Positions 8,353 to 16,349 of a stretch of 37,378 bases of DNA are shown piece after piece. Made by a program: the position numbers and the translations under genes. Source of the DNA: Candidatus Omnitrophota bacterium (GTDB lineage: Bacteria; Ratteibacteria; UBA8468; B48-G9; DTJG01); the NCBI GenBank assembly GCA_023819255.1, contig JAMWBU010000018.1:1-37378 (forward strand). The letters run 5' to 3'. The notes below the pieces were generated by a model that was given only the letters and a program-made list of their open reading frames with translations, had not been told where the DNA came from and searched no databases. Within the stretch, counting starts at the first letter, position 1; the number at the start of each line of letters is the position of its first letter.

Positions 8353-9767
8353 TTTAAAAAGGGGATTTTACCCCTTGCGGCAAGATCGCTGCAACCAGGG
8401 GCATCCTGTTGTTTCCTTGCCAGTTCGACGAGCCACTCAGGGAAGGTGCCTCCTGCATCATCAATGGCAATTTTCATCAGTTTTTTCACTATTTGTGGAT
8501 ATTTTAAAGCATAGTTAACCCTGAATGCGTCTTTACCTTTTCTTCTGTAAAGCAAAATCCCTGTCATATCCATCTTGAAGTTAAGCCACCAGTCTTCTGT
8601 AATCACAGTAGGATTTGCTCCCCAGCCAACCGTCACATGGTCTCTGATTGATTTTCCCTTTAAAGCATTTTCTAAAAATGGTTTTCCATCCACAGACGGC
8701 CTGACTTTAACTCCAGCCATTTCAATTATTTCAGCTGCTATGTCATGGTGCTGAACAAAAATGTCGCTGGTTTTTCCACTGTATTTTGCCTGAGGCATTC
8801 TTATCATCAAAGGTACTTCAAAAACCTCTGGCATAGATGGATAGCCGCGTTTTCCTATATAAGAACGATCACCAATCGAATGGCCATGATCAGCAGTAAA
8901 TATGATCAGGGTATTTTCTAAAAGCCCCATTACCCTCATTGTTTCCATAAAATAGCCAAACCATCTGTCGCACATTGTTACTTCTCCGCTATAATTTGCC
9001 TGAGTGCGTCGCAAAAGGTAACTATCAAGTTGTTGCTGCGAGTATCCTGATTTAATCTGTTCAGGTCCGTCTTCTTTCAGATACATCTTTCTGTAATAAG
9101 GTGGAACAATCCATGGTTCATGGGGATCAAATGACTCGACTACAAGGAAAAATTTTTCTGCGTCCTGGTTCTGCGTAAGCCATTTTGATGCCTCTCGAAG
9201 AACCTTCGGCGCAAAAAATTCCTCTTCCTGCCACCTGTCATGCATATTCATAATACATTGCTGGATAAACCTGATGTTATTTTCATTTTGCATTTTTTCA
9301 GCAAGCCAGTAATCAATCTGGTTTTTTGTCAATTTTGGACCAGAACGAGCAGGGTCTGTTTCTTGACCGCGAAGAAAAGTCCACTGGTCAAACCCGCGCC
9401 AGAAATTTTTTGATGGTTTAAACATATGATAGACATCAGAAATAAGGGCAGTGCGATAACCGGATTCTCTGAGGATTTCTGATAATGTTGGCTGGTCTTC
9501 TGGAATTGGTCCCCAGCCTGCAGCGCCTACAAAATCTCCCTTAAGCCTAAAATCACCATTGAAAAAAGGATAAACCCTTTTCCCGGTATAAATGGCTCTG
9601 CGGGCAGGAAGCGTGGGAAGAGATTCAGGAAAAGCTGAATTGAAGATAATGGATTGGCTGGCAAAACTGTCAAAGTGCGGAGTATGAACCTTACCCCAGA
9701 AGGGTCTGCCATATGCTCCGATGCAATCTTTTCTCAAAGAGTCAAAGATAACAAGAACTATGTTCAT
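8349..9767 (-). CDS. Sulfatase-family protein with Thr at the formylglycine position
   Basis: A 472-residue alkaline-phosphatase-superfamily protein. Metal and substrate residues are in place: FDSLRKDCIGAYG (Asp9), DPHEPW, FTADHGHSIGDR and GKRG. The nucleophile motif, normally C/S-x-P-x-R-x4-TG, reads T52-LPARRAIYTG (codon ACG, checked on both strands), so formylglycine cannot form. It may use Thr directly, like nucleotide pyrophosphatases and some phosphodiesterases, or it may be inactive. There is no signal peptide, so it acts in the cytoplasm. A GGGGGGAAGA site precedes ATG 9767, with a sigma70-like promoter upstream. It heads the six-gene minus-strand cluster and is followed by a sugar kinase, which suggests a decorated sugar as substrate. 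Confidence 0.9.
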   Translation of the reverse strand: MNIVLVIFDSLRKDCIGAYGRPFWGKVHTPHFDSFASQSIIFNSAFPESLPTLPARRAIYTGKRVYPFFNGDFRLKGDFVGAAGWGPIPEDQPTLSEILRESGYRTALISDVYHMFKPSKNFWRGFDQWTFLRGQETDPARSGPKLTKNQIDYWLAEKMQNENNIRFIQQCIMNMHDRWQEEEFFAPKVLREASKWLTQNQDAEKFFLVVESFDPHEPWIVPPYYRKMYLKEDGPEQIKSGYSQQQLDSYLLRRTQANYSGEVTMCDRWFGYFMETMRVMGLLENTLIIFTADHGHSIGDRSYIGKRGYPSMPEVFEVPLMIRMPQAKYSGKTSDIFVQHHDIAAEIIEMAGVKVRPSVDGKPFLENALKGKSIRDHVTVGWGANPTVITEDWWLNFKMDMTGILLYRRKGKDAFRVNYALKYPQIVKKLMKIAIDDAGGTFPEWLVELARKQQDAPGCSDLAARGKIPFLK

Positions 9768-9785
9768 TCTTCCCCCCTACGCAGG

Positions 9786-9814
9786 ATTGTACAATGTGAA
9801 TTTTAACCTGAAAA
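9786..9814 (-). promoter_or_regulatory. Candidate sigma70 promoter of the six-gene sulfatase-kinase cluster
   Basis: On the minus strand, TTTTCA (9809-9814), a 17-nt spacer and TACAAT (9786-9791). The predicted start lies near 9779, leaving about 11 nt before the ATG at 9767, just enough for the GGGGGGAAGA site. It is back to back with the promoter of the SGNH hydrolase. Confidence 0.45.
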
Positions 9815-9860
9815 ATGATGTATTGCAAGAAAAACAGGAAAGAATCTGGAAATGGAAACA

Positions 9861-9869
9861 TGGTATAAT
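9861..9869 (+). promoter_or_regulatory. Extended -10 promoter of the SGNH hydrolase gene
   Basis: TGgTATAAT (TG at 9861-9862, TATAAT at 9864-9869) is a perfect extended -10 element; no good -35 box is present. The start near 9876 leaves a leader of about 26 nt with the ribosome-binding site AAGGA (9891-9895). Confidence 0.55.
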
Positions 9870-9901
9870 GCATTCAGGAAAAAACATTAAAAGGAAACAA
9901 T

Positions 9902-10933
9902 ATGGAAGAAAAGATAATCTGGTTAAACCCAAAAGAAAAGCCCTTTGAAGTCAGGGGTTTCGCCTGGTTTGATAAGGAAAAAATATACAGAAGATTGCCA
10001 CAAAAGTTTCCATACAAAATTCCGCAGGCAGTTGATGAACTTGCAGACTGCACTGCCGGAGGACTGATCAGGTTCAAAACTGATTCAAGATTTTTGTGTG
10101 TCAGGGTTGTTCTAAAAAACACTATCAGTATGCCGCATATGCCAGCGACTGGAAGCAGTGGTTTTGACTGTTATATTGGAAGACCCGGGAAACAGACCTA
10201 TTGCAGCACAGCAATTCCTGAAATGGGGAAAAAGGATTATGAAAGGATGCTTTTTCAGTTTGAAAAAGCCATAACCAGGGATATTACCCTTTATTTTCCG
10301 CTTTACAATGGAGTGAACAAACTTTTGATAGGAATTGAAGAAGGTTCCAGAATCCTGAAGCCAGAGCCGTTTCCTTTGAAAGGAAGGGTTGTTGTATATG
10401 GAACATCAATCACTCAGGGCGGTTGTGCTTCAAGGCCAGCAATGGCTTACACAAACATTTTGAGCAGATGGCTTGGAATTGAATTTATCAATTTAGGTTT
10501 TTCAGGAAGCGGAAAAGGCGAGCCAGAACTTGCTCATCTTGTCACAATGATAAAAGATGTTAGGTGCGTTGTGCTTGATTACCAGGCAAACGCAGCAATA
10601 GAAGGATATATTTCAACCCTTCCAGAGTTTGTGAAAATCCTGCGATCAAGATTCAAAAATGTGCCTTTGATTATTCTATCAAGGCCCGGTGTTGCCGGAT
10701 GGTTCTTTGACAGGAAAACAAAAGATAAGATGGACAGGTTATATGAATTTCAGGAAAAACTTGTAAGAAGCTATAGAATACAGGGTGATAAAAAAATCTT
10801 CTCTCATTGTGGCGCTGAGATTTTTAAGGATATGTGGCAGGAATCGACTGTCGATGGTGCTCATCCGACTGACCCTGGCTTTATGACGATGGCAAAAAAG
10901 CTATTGCCGATCATCAAAAAAGCGATAAAATAA
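9902..10933 (+). CDS. SGNH/GDSL hydrolase with N-terminal GxDLY-like domain
   Basis: A 343-residue cytoplasmic protein without a signal peptide. Residues 1-155 form a beta domain with SGFDCYIG (87-93), a variant of the GxDLY motif. Residues 160-343 are the SGNH part: block I YGTSITQGG with nucleophile Ser169, block II GFSGSGKGE, an Asn in YQANA (block III), and DGAHPTDPG with Asp318 and His321 (block V). The pair corresponds to the Pfam families GxDLY and Lipase_GDSL_3. The role is probably deacetylation or de-esterification of a sugar, as in many glycan operons. It is divergent from the sulfatase-like cluster and converges, with a 3-nt gap, on the FlgD-Ig protein. Confidence 0.88.
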   Translation: MEEKIIWLNPKEKPFEVRGFAWFDKEKIYRRLPQKFPYKIPQAVDELADCTAGGLIRFKTDSRFLCVRVVLKNTISMPHMPATGSSGFDCYIGRPGKQTYCSTAIPEMGKKDYERMLFQFEKAITRDITLYFPLYNGVNKLLIGIEEGSRILKPEPFPLKGRVVVYGTSITQGGCASRPAMAYTNILSRWLGIEFINLGFSGSGKGEPELAHLVTMIKDVRCVVLDYQANAAIEGYISTLPEFVKILRSRFKNVPLIILSRPGVAGWFFDRKTKDKMDRLYEFQEKLVRSYRIQGDKKIFSHCGAEIFKDMWQESTVDGAHPTDPGFMTMAKKLLPIIKKAIK

Positions 10934-10936
10934 ATC

Positions 10937-12466
10937 CTATTTTTTCACAGTTATTTTGCACACATCTTTTTCCTGATCAAAAATCAACCTGTATTTGCTT
11001 ATTCTGTTTTTTCCCGCAGGATTGACATTTGCCTTTTTCATTTCTTCCAGTGTTCTTCCGATAGGAGAAGCGCCATCTTCAACAACATAGAGATATTCGC
11101 CGATCATCTTTACAGCGTGCGTAGGTCCAAGTTCGTTGTCTTTTAATCTCCAGAGCTCATTGAGTAAAAATCCAGTATCGTGAAGGACTGCGATTTCACC
11201 TGAAACTGTTCTCAGCGCCGCAAACAAAACTTCTGTATCTGCGTCAAGGCTCATTCCAACAGGGCTTCCATTAATATGTACATTGTAAAGCTCAGAAAAA
11301 CCGCTTCCTGTGTCTTTTATTTTTGAAATATCAGAGTAATAAGAACTTGCATAGAAACAATCTGGTTGCCGGGCTGATTCCATAGATGGACCCCAGTAGT
11401 TATCAATCAATGGCGCATATCCTGAGTGTTTTATAGGGTTTTCCCTGTATAAAAATCCTTTGTCTTTCTCTTTTGTTCTGTCGTATGCTGAAAAGCCGCG
11501 GATATAAATTTTTGTGCCTGTTTTATCAATCGCAATACCTGCCGGGTAAACTGTTGTTCTCGGGTCAGAAGATCCTGAACCAAACCAGCCGCCAATTTCA
11601 TATAGAAACGCGCCTGTTTTCAATGAGAAAACTCCTGTTCCATGGCTGCTTGTTGCGCAGATATAGATTCTTCCTTCTTTTTCATTGACTGTGACCTGAT
11701 TTGCATGGCCTGAAAATGGACCTATTTTCCCGTCAGAGCCAAAATCATCAACAATTTTTTTGCCATCAGGAGAGACTTTTACCAGTGTTGTCGCTGGATA
11801 CTTCATTGATGCGGTTTTCCATTTATAAAGGACATAAAGGTTTCCTGCCTGATCAACATCAATAGCCCAGGGGTTTTCAAGATAAAATGGATTGTAGTAT
11901 TCAACATTTACAATGTCATCTTTTTTGGCGCCCCCGGTTGGATTGATCTGGATATTTCCATCTTTTATGACATAGTTCGGTCCAGCGATTGAAAGGTTAT
12001 CGCTCTTATAATATTCTGTTTCTCCGACAGTGATTCTTTTAATTTCACCAGGAACTTTGAACACAATTTTTTCAGGGTCTGTCACCTTGATTTGCATTGT
12101 TTCAATACCTATCCTGCCTTTTATCCCGAATTTTTCATCAAGAGCCCATGAAATGCCCGTAACAACGCTGACGCTGTAGTCTCCTTCTTCGACAATCCTG
12201 CCTGAAAAATCCTTTCCATCCCAGTCGATAAATGATTGACCGGCTTCATTAAGTATTGATGAAAGTGTTTTAACAATGTTTCCTTTTGAGTCCCTGATAA
12301 TAAAAAGCAACCCACATTTTGAATCTGCGTTGAAAACTATTCTTGCGATTTTTCCTGCTTCTTTTTCAGGATAAACCACAATGGACTTTGTGATAACATT
12401 GACCTTTGACTGCGCCATCGCACATACCAGCACCATACAGGAAATCATCAACCATATTTTTTTCAT
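10937..12466 (-). CDS. Secreted FlgD-Ig plus beta-propeller (NHL-like) protein
   Basis: A 509-residue protein from ATG 12466. A signal peptide covers about the first 20 residues (MKKIWLMISCMVLVCAMAQS). Residues 36-107 look like a FlgD-type Ig domain: IIRDSKGNIVKTL, then FIDWDGKDFSGRIVEEGDYSV, the usual W-D-G-x-D-x-x-G-R motif. The rest has repeated strands of an NHL-type propeller (ENPWAIDVDQAGNLYVL; GIAIDKTGTKIYI; GMSLDADTEVLFAA). No catalytic residues are recognised, so it may bind polysaccharide or other cell-surface material. The start with GGAGG (12471-12475) is preferred to ATG 12478. It lies 18 nt downstream of the GH42-like gene and is probably co-transcribed with it. Confidence 0.75.
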   Translation of the reverse strand: MKKIWLMISCMVLVCAMAQSKVNVITKSIVVYPEKEAGKIARIVFNADSKCGLLFIIRDSKGNIVKTLSSILNEAGQSFIDWDGKDFSGRIVEEGDYSVSVVTGISWALDEKFGIKGRIGIETMQIKVTDPEKIVFKVPGEIKRITVGETEYYKSDNLSIAGPNYVIKDGNIQINPTGGAKKDDIVNVEYYNPFYLENPWAIDVDQAGNLYVLYKWKTASMKYPATTLVKVSPDGKKIVDDFGSDGKIGPFSGHANQVTVNEKEGRIYICATSSHGTGVFSLKTGAFLYEIGGWFGSGSSDPRTTVYPAGIAIDKTGTKIYIRGFSAYDRTKEKDKGFLYRENPIKHSGYAPLIDNYWGPSMESARQPDCFYASSYYSDISKIKDTGSGFSELYNVHINGSPVGMSLDADTEVLFAALRTVSGEIAVLHDTGFLLNELWRLKDNELGPTHAVKMIGEYLYVVEDGASPIGRTLEEMKKANVNPAGKNRISKYRLIFDQEKDVCKITVKK

Positions 12467-12484
12467 ATCGCCTCCCATGTTTTA

Positions 12485-14929
12485 TTAAAAATCTATCAAA
12501 AGCATTGTAGCGCCTTTGAATTTAACAACATATGAGTCCTTGTCTTTATGAATTTCTCCATTCAAACATTTTACATTTTTTGCCTGTTTTATTTCAAGTT
12601 TTACTGTTGTTTCTCCAATTGTTTCCCAGACAGGCATCACTGGTTTGTCGCTTCCAAATCCATAGTCAAAGATTGCTATACACTGACGATTTTTCCCTGT
12701 TCTTTTTCTTGCCACAACCAGATTTTTATCTATATCGCAGACCTTTTTAATTTTACAAATACCTGCTGGTTCAGTTGTAAAAATTCGCATTTCAGGAGAA
12801 AAACTGTGATATAGCAAAATATCTCCCCATTTAGAATTGTCTCTGTTTTCCTGGTCCCAGATATATGAAAGCCCCTGATAGAATCCTGTGATTCTCACAG
12901 CCCCTTTGCCTTTTGAAACCTGTACCGCAGCAGGCGACTGGTCTTTATATCTCAACAGACATTTTCCTTTTTCAGGAACTGTAAGGTTATACTTTGAACA
13001 TATGACAGGAAAATAAACTGGTTCTGTCGAATCAAGCAATTTCTGCTTTGGAAGTTCAATTGGCAGCCGTCCAACAGATTTAACTCTTTCAATCCTTTTT
13101 GTTGAAAATCCCTTGAGCCAGGATCCTAAATCTATTTCCCTGTTGCATTCATCTCTTAGAAATCCGCCTTCTATAACAAGAAATCCACCTTCTTCAACCC
13201 AGTTTTTTATTTTTTCCCAGGCAGAATTTTCAACATAGGAAAACGGCATAAAAAGAACTCTGTACTTTTTGAGACGATTAGATTCAACATCGTAGCTTGA
13301 GATAAAATCAACGTTGTAGTTTGAGTGAAGCAGCATATAATAAAGCGCAATGATTTCGATATGATATTCAGGTTCCCAGATTTCCTGGGCAGGAGTCCAT
13401 AGTATCGCGATTGACGCTGGTTCTAATTCAGTATTCAAAAGATATTCTTCCGCCTCGCCGGCATCCCGGTTCAAAAGAGCGATTTCCCGAACAATATCCG
13501 TTTTAATCTCCCAGGGCTTGGATTCGTTTCCCCGCAGACATCCATAACTGTACCAGAAAATCTCTGTAATTCCATTTATTAACTGCTGAAAAAATTTGTA
13601 TCTTGCGTAAACAGAAGAATGGTTGGCTTCAACGACATTATAAATTCCCACAGGAAGACCCTTTGCCTGACATCTCATCATATCAACAAGGTACGCGTCG
13701 CCTCCGCGAAGCCATACTTCATATCCTGGCCAGTCCTCGCCCCAGATGCCGTCAAGGTATTGATTATCATATAGATGCCAGAGATCCCATCCATACCCTC
13801 CATAACCGCCTTCGAGATAAGCGATGACAGGCCAGTTCGGACTGCTCCAGGCATATGGAAAATATTTTTTATTTGCCTTTTTTGCACAATCCCACAGGCT
13901 ATTTATTCTCTCCATTCTTACGCGATTTATCCAGTAATAAAGACAGGGATTTTCATTGCGAATGATTGACGCGGGCTTAAGTTCAATTTTTTCTGCTTCT
14001 GATAACTGAATCTTTTTGGTTTTCAGATACTCAATAACTTCAATGCGGGTTTTTTCACCGCCAGCAATATATTCCTGCAAAAGACCTGATGAAATTTCGT
14101 CTCCGAGTTTGAGGTTTCTTACATAGTTGATGGCATTATATCTCTCAAAAACGCCTGAAAGATTGAGAGATGCGCTTTTTATTGCTGGTTCTATTTCCTG
14201 CTGTATTTTGTAATAATCCTGGTATTCGATGGTTCCGCCGCCGTATCTGAAGTACAAAAACCCTTTTTCCATTATTTCTGGTATCAGTTCAGGGTCACAA
14301 TATTGCAAACCATTGATACCAAGGGTCCTGAGAAATTTGTATTGTTTTTCCCTGTACTGTGAAGGGTTTGAAGCACTCAGAAAGCAATCTGTGTATATGG
14401 CAATTTTTTCTGGCGTTTTTTGCCTGTTTTTTATTGTCTGTTTAACAATTTCAAGATTTCTATCAACAATCTCTTCGGCTGTAAGCAATTCAGGTCTTAT
14501 CGGTCCAGGGGAAGATGGCACTGTATAAAGGTAGATATATTCAGTCATTGTTTTTTCAGAAAACTCAAAAGACCTTGAGATTGTATTTCCGCCTTCTGTA
14601 ATTTTCACATCCAGCTTCCATTTTACTGGATTTTCGCTTATTCTTTTGCAAACAAGAATTCTTGCAGATGATGGAATTTTAATCCATCCTGATTGTTTAC
14701 CTGGTTGTATGAAATTTTCTACCCGTGGTTTTTGTTTCAAAAGCGTTCCTTCTGAAATAAATCCGAGATCCGGCCACCAGTTGCCATGTTCATCAGTAAA
14801 AGTTCTGACAAGGGATATATTGCAGGTTATTGGAATGTCAGAAGGGTTTTTCAAATTAACTTCAATTTCAAAGCCATAGGAAATTCCTGAGAAAAATGCG
14901 ATAACTGCTATGAAGCTGGCGATTTTCAT
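12485..14929 (-). CDS. Secreted GH42-like (beta-galactosidase-type) protein
   Basis: An 814-residue exported protein with a signal peptide (first ~19 residues, ending GISYG). Residues about 130-490 look like a TIM barrel of the GH42/GHA type. Around 500-590 comes a GATase-like beta-galactosidase trimerisation domain (PASIAILWTPAQEIWEPE; KYRVLFMPFSYVENSAWEKI; GGFLVIEGG). The last part is a beta domain with KGAVRITGFYQGLSYIW. The same order and a similar GFxxGLxY segment occur in the protein at 30153-33191. Exact sugar specificity cannot be read and I could not pick catalytic acids with certainty. Start ATG 14929 lacks a ribosome-binding site and lies 6 nt from a perfect TATAAT, so its mRNA may be leaderless. 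Confidence 0.8.
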   Translation of the reverse strand: MKIASFIAVIAFFSGISYGFEIEVNLKNPSDIPITCNISLVRTFTDEHGNWWPDLGFISEGTLLKQKPRVENFIQPGKQSGWIKIPSSARILVCKRISENPVKWKLDVKITEGGNTISRSFEFSEKTMTEYIYLYTVPSSPGPIRPELLTAEEIVDRNLEIVKQTIKNRQKTPEKIAIYTDCFLSASNPSQYREKQYKFLRTLGINGLQYCDPELIPEIMEKGFLYFRYGGGTIEYQDYYKIQQEIEPAIKSASLNLSGVFERYNAINYVRNLKLGDEISSGLLQEYIAGGEKTRIEVIEYLKTKKIQLSEAEKIELKPASIIRNENPCLYYWINRVRMERINSLWDCAKKANKKYFPYAWSSPNWPVIAYLEGGYGGYGWDLWHLYDNQYLDGIWGEDWPGYEVWLRGGDAYLVDMMRCQAKGLPVGIYNVVEANHSSVYARYKFFQQLINGITEIFWYSYGCLRGNESKPWEIKTDIVREIALLNRDAGEAEEYLLNTELEPASIAILWTPAQEIWEPEYHIEIIALYYMLLHSNYNVDFISSYDVESNRLKKYRVLFMPFSYVENSAWEKIKNWVEEGGFLVIEGGFLRDECNREIDLGSWLKGFSTKRIERVKSVGRLPIELPKQKLLDSTEPVYFPVICSKYNLTVPEKGKCLLRYKDQSPAAVQVSKGKGAVRITGFYQGLSYIWDQENRDNSKWGDILLYHSFSPEMRIFTTEPAGICKIKKVCDIDKNLVVARKRTGKNRQCIAIFDYGFGSDKPVMPVWETIGETTVKLEIKQAKNVKCLNGEIHKDKDSYVVKFKGATMLLIDF

Positions 14930-14935
14930 AGAAAA

Positions 14936-14964
14936 ATTATAATAGGTTTAGCGTAAAAAATCAA
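14936..14964 (-). promoter_or_regulatory. Sigma70 promoter of the GH42-like gene at 14929, apparently leaderless
   Basis: On the minus strand, TTGATT (14959-14964), a 17-nt spacer and perfect TATAAT (14936-14941). Only 6 nt separate the -10 box from the ATG, so transcription should start at or next to the A of ATG. No Shine-Dalgarno site is present in the gap. Confidence 0.65.
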
Positions 14965-14987
14965 TTTTTTTGTTGACAAACGCACTT

Positions 14988-15520
14988 TTTCTCCCCTCTT
15001 TCTTAAAGAGGGGCGGGGGGAGATTTTCCAGTTGTTGCTCATTCTCAAAATCCCCCTACTGTCCCCTTTTAGAAAAGGGGGAAACTGCATCTTTCTCCCC
15101 TCTTTCCTAAAGAGGGGCGGAGGAGATTTTCCAGCTGTTGCTCATTCTCAAAATCCCCCTGCAATCCCCCTTTAGAAAAGGGGGAAACTGCATCTTTCTC
15201 CCCTCTTTCTTAAAGAGGGGCGGAGGAGATTTTCCAGTTGTTGCTCATTCTCAAAATCCCCCTACTGTCCCCTTTTAGAAAAGGGGGAAACTGCATCTTT
15301 CTCCCCTCTTTCCTAAAGAGGGGCGGAGGAGATTTTCCAGTTGTTGCTCATTCTCAAAATCCCCCTGCAATCCCCCTTTAGAAAAGGGGGAAACTGCATC
15401 TTTCTCCCCTCTTTCCTAAAGAGGGGCGGAGGAGATTTTCCAGTTGCTGCTCATTCTCAAAATCCCCCTGCTGTCCCCTTTTAGAAAAGGGGGAAACTGC
15501 ATCTTTCTCCCTCTTTAAAG
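14988..15520. repeat. Tandem array of five 103-bp double-hairpin units plus a partial sixth
   Basis: Units start at 14988, 15092, 15195, 15298 and 15401, and a broken sixth begins at 15504. Lengths are 104, then 103 for the next four. Each has a hairpin CCCCTCTTT-NNN-AAAGAGGGG (unit 1: 14993-15001 and 15005-15013), a conserved middle around TTGTTGCTCATTCTCAAAA, and a second hairpin CCCCTTTT-AG-AAAAGGGG (unit 1: 15063-15070 and 15073-15080). Units 1 and 3 match each other best, as do 2 and 4, so the array seems to have grown by copying a two-unit block. This fills most of the 14930-15525 gap between divergent genes. The same unit occurs again at 34387-34620. I see no protein-coding content of its own. 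Confidence 0.92.
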
Positions 15521-15525
15521 AATGA

Positions 15526-16347
15526 GAAAGTAAGCAGCTATGTGAGGAAGCAGGATTGACAGGTTTCATAATTCGGGTTAATCTTTCTGGAATAGAAGAA
15601 ATTTTTGTGCGCTCTTCAATTGATGGCACAGACCAGCCATCGTTTTTCTGGCGTTGCAATGACCACAGAGATTTACCACTTCTTGTGGGACTACATACCT
15701 GGAGCACTGACAGGTACAATCAGGTTAAATCCTTTTATCCGCTTGCGCTAAAAAACCGCTGGCATCTATTGCTTTTTGAATTTCGAGGTCCGAATCTGAA
15801 TACAAATCCACGTGCCACAGAAGCCTGCGCTAGTAAAATTGCGATGCAGGATGTGATAGATGCAATTGAAAAGATCTACTATATTGCAAAAGTGGACAAA
15901 AAACACATCTTTCTCATTGGAGGAAGCGGCGGGGCGCATATGGCATTGATGCTTGCCGGTTATCGTCCTGAGCTGTGGCGAAGCGTTGCCTCTTTCTGCC
16001 CGATTACTGATCTTGCGCCTGGCATAGTGAAAACCCGAATTACGCTGCGCACATCGAAGCGAGCTGCGGTGGCTCACCATGTGTTAAAACGATTGAAAAA
16101 TACAGAAATCGTTCTCCTTTTTTTTGCTGACAGCATCGCAAAATGCAAGCAGGTTTATATCTACCACGGGAAATTTGATCGTTCAGTTCCTTTTACCCAT
16201 TCTCTCAATATTTTCAAAAAAATATGCGAGATTGATCCGAAGGCGAATGTTTTTTTTGAGATTTTTATCGGTCATGAAATGATAATTGAAAGAGCAGAAA
16301 CCCAGTTTATCTGCGCTGCGTCAAAAAATTCTACTATTACTGGTTGA
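15526..16347 (+). pseudogene. Alpha/beta hydrolase (prolyl-oligopeptidase-like esterase), damaged by two frameshifts and probably 5'-truncated
   Basis: The frame from TTG 15556 gives 263 residues of an S9-like esterase: PLLVGLHTWS, LLLFEFRGPNL, and GGSGGAHMA with nucleophile Ser124, plus YHGKFDRSVPF and GHEM near the end for Asp and His. Between PITDLA (about 16016) and ADSIAK (about 16126) the main frame reads unlike the family. The third frame there reads AWHSENPNYAAHIEASCGG, then KYRNRSPFF, which is the expected family sequence. So one base is lost near 16017 and one T is gained in the run of eight T at 16118-16125. Upstream, coding-like frame continues back to 15526 and meets a stop at 15523, next to the repeat array, so the original start seems lost. 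Confidence 0.8.
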
Positions 16348-16349
16348 GA

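Noticed and set aside
14988-15520. CRISPR array
   Set aside because: The units repeat along their whole 103-bp length, with no unique spacers between short repeats, and no cas gene is nearby.
15378-15719. Minus-strand reading frame of 113 codons
   Set aside because: It mostly translates the hairpin repeat and crosses into the hydrolase on the other strand; no ribosome-binding site supports it.
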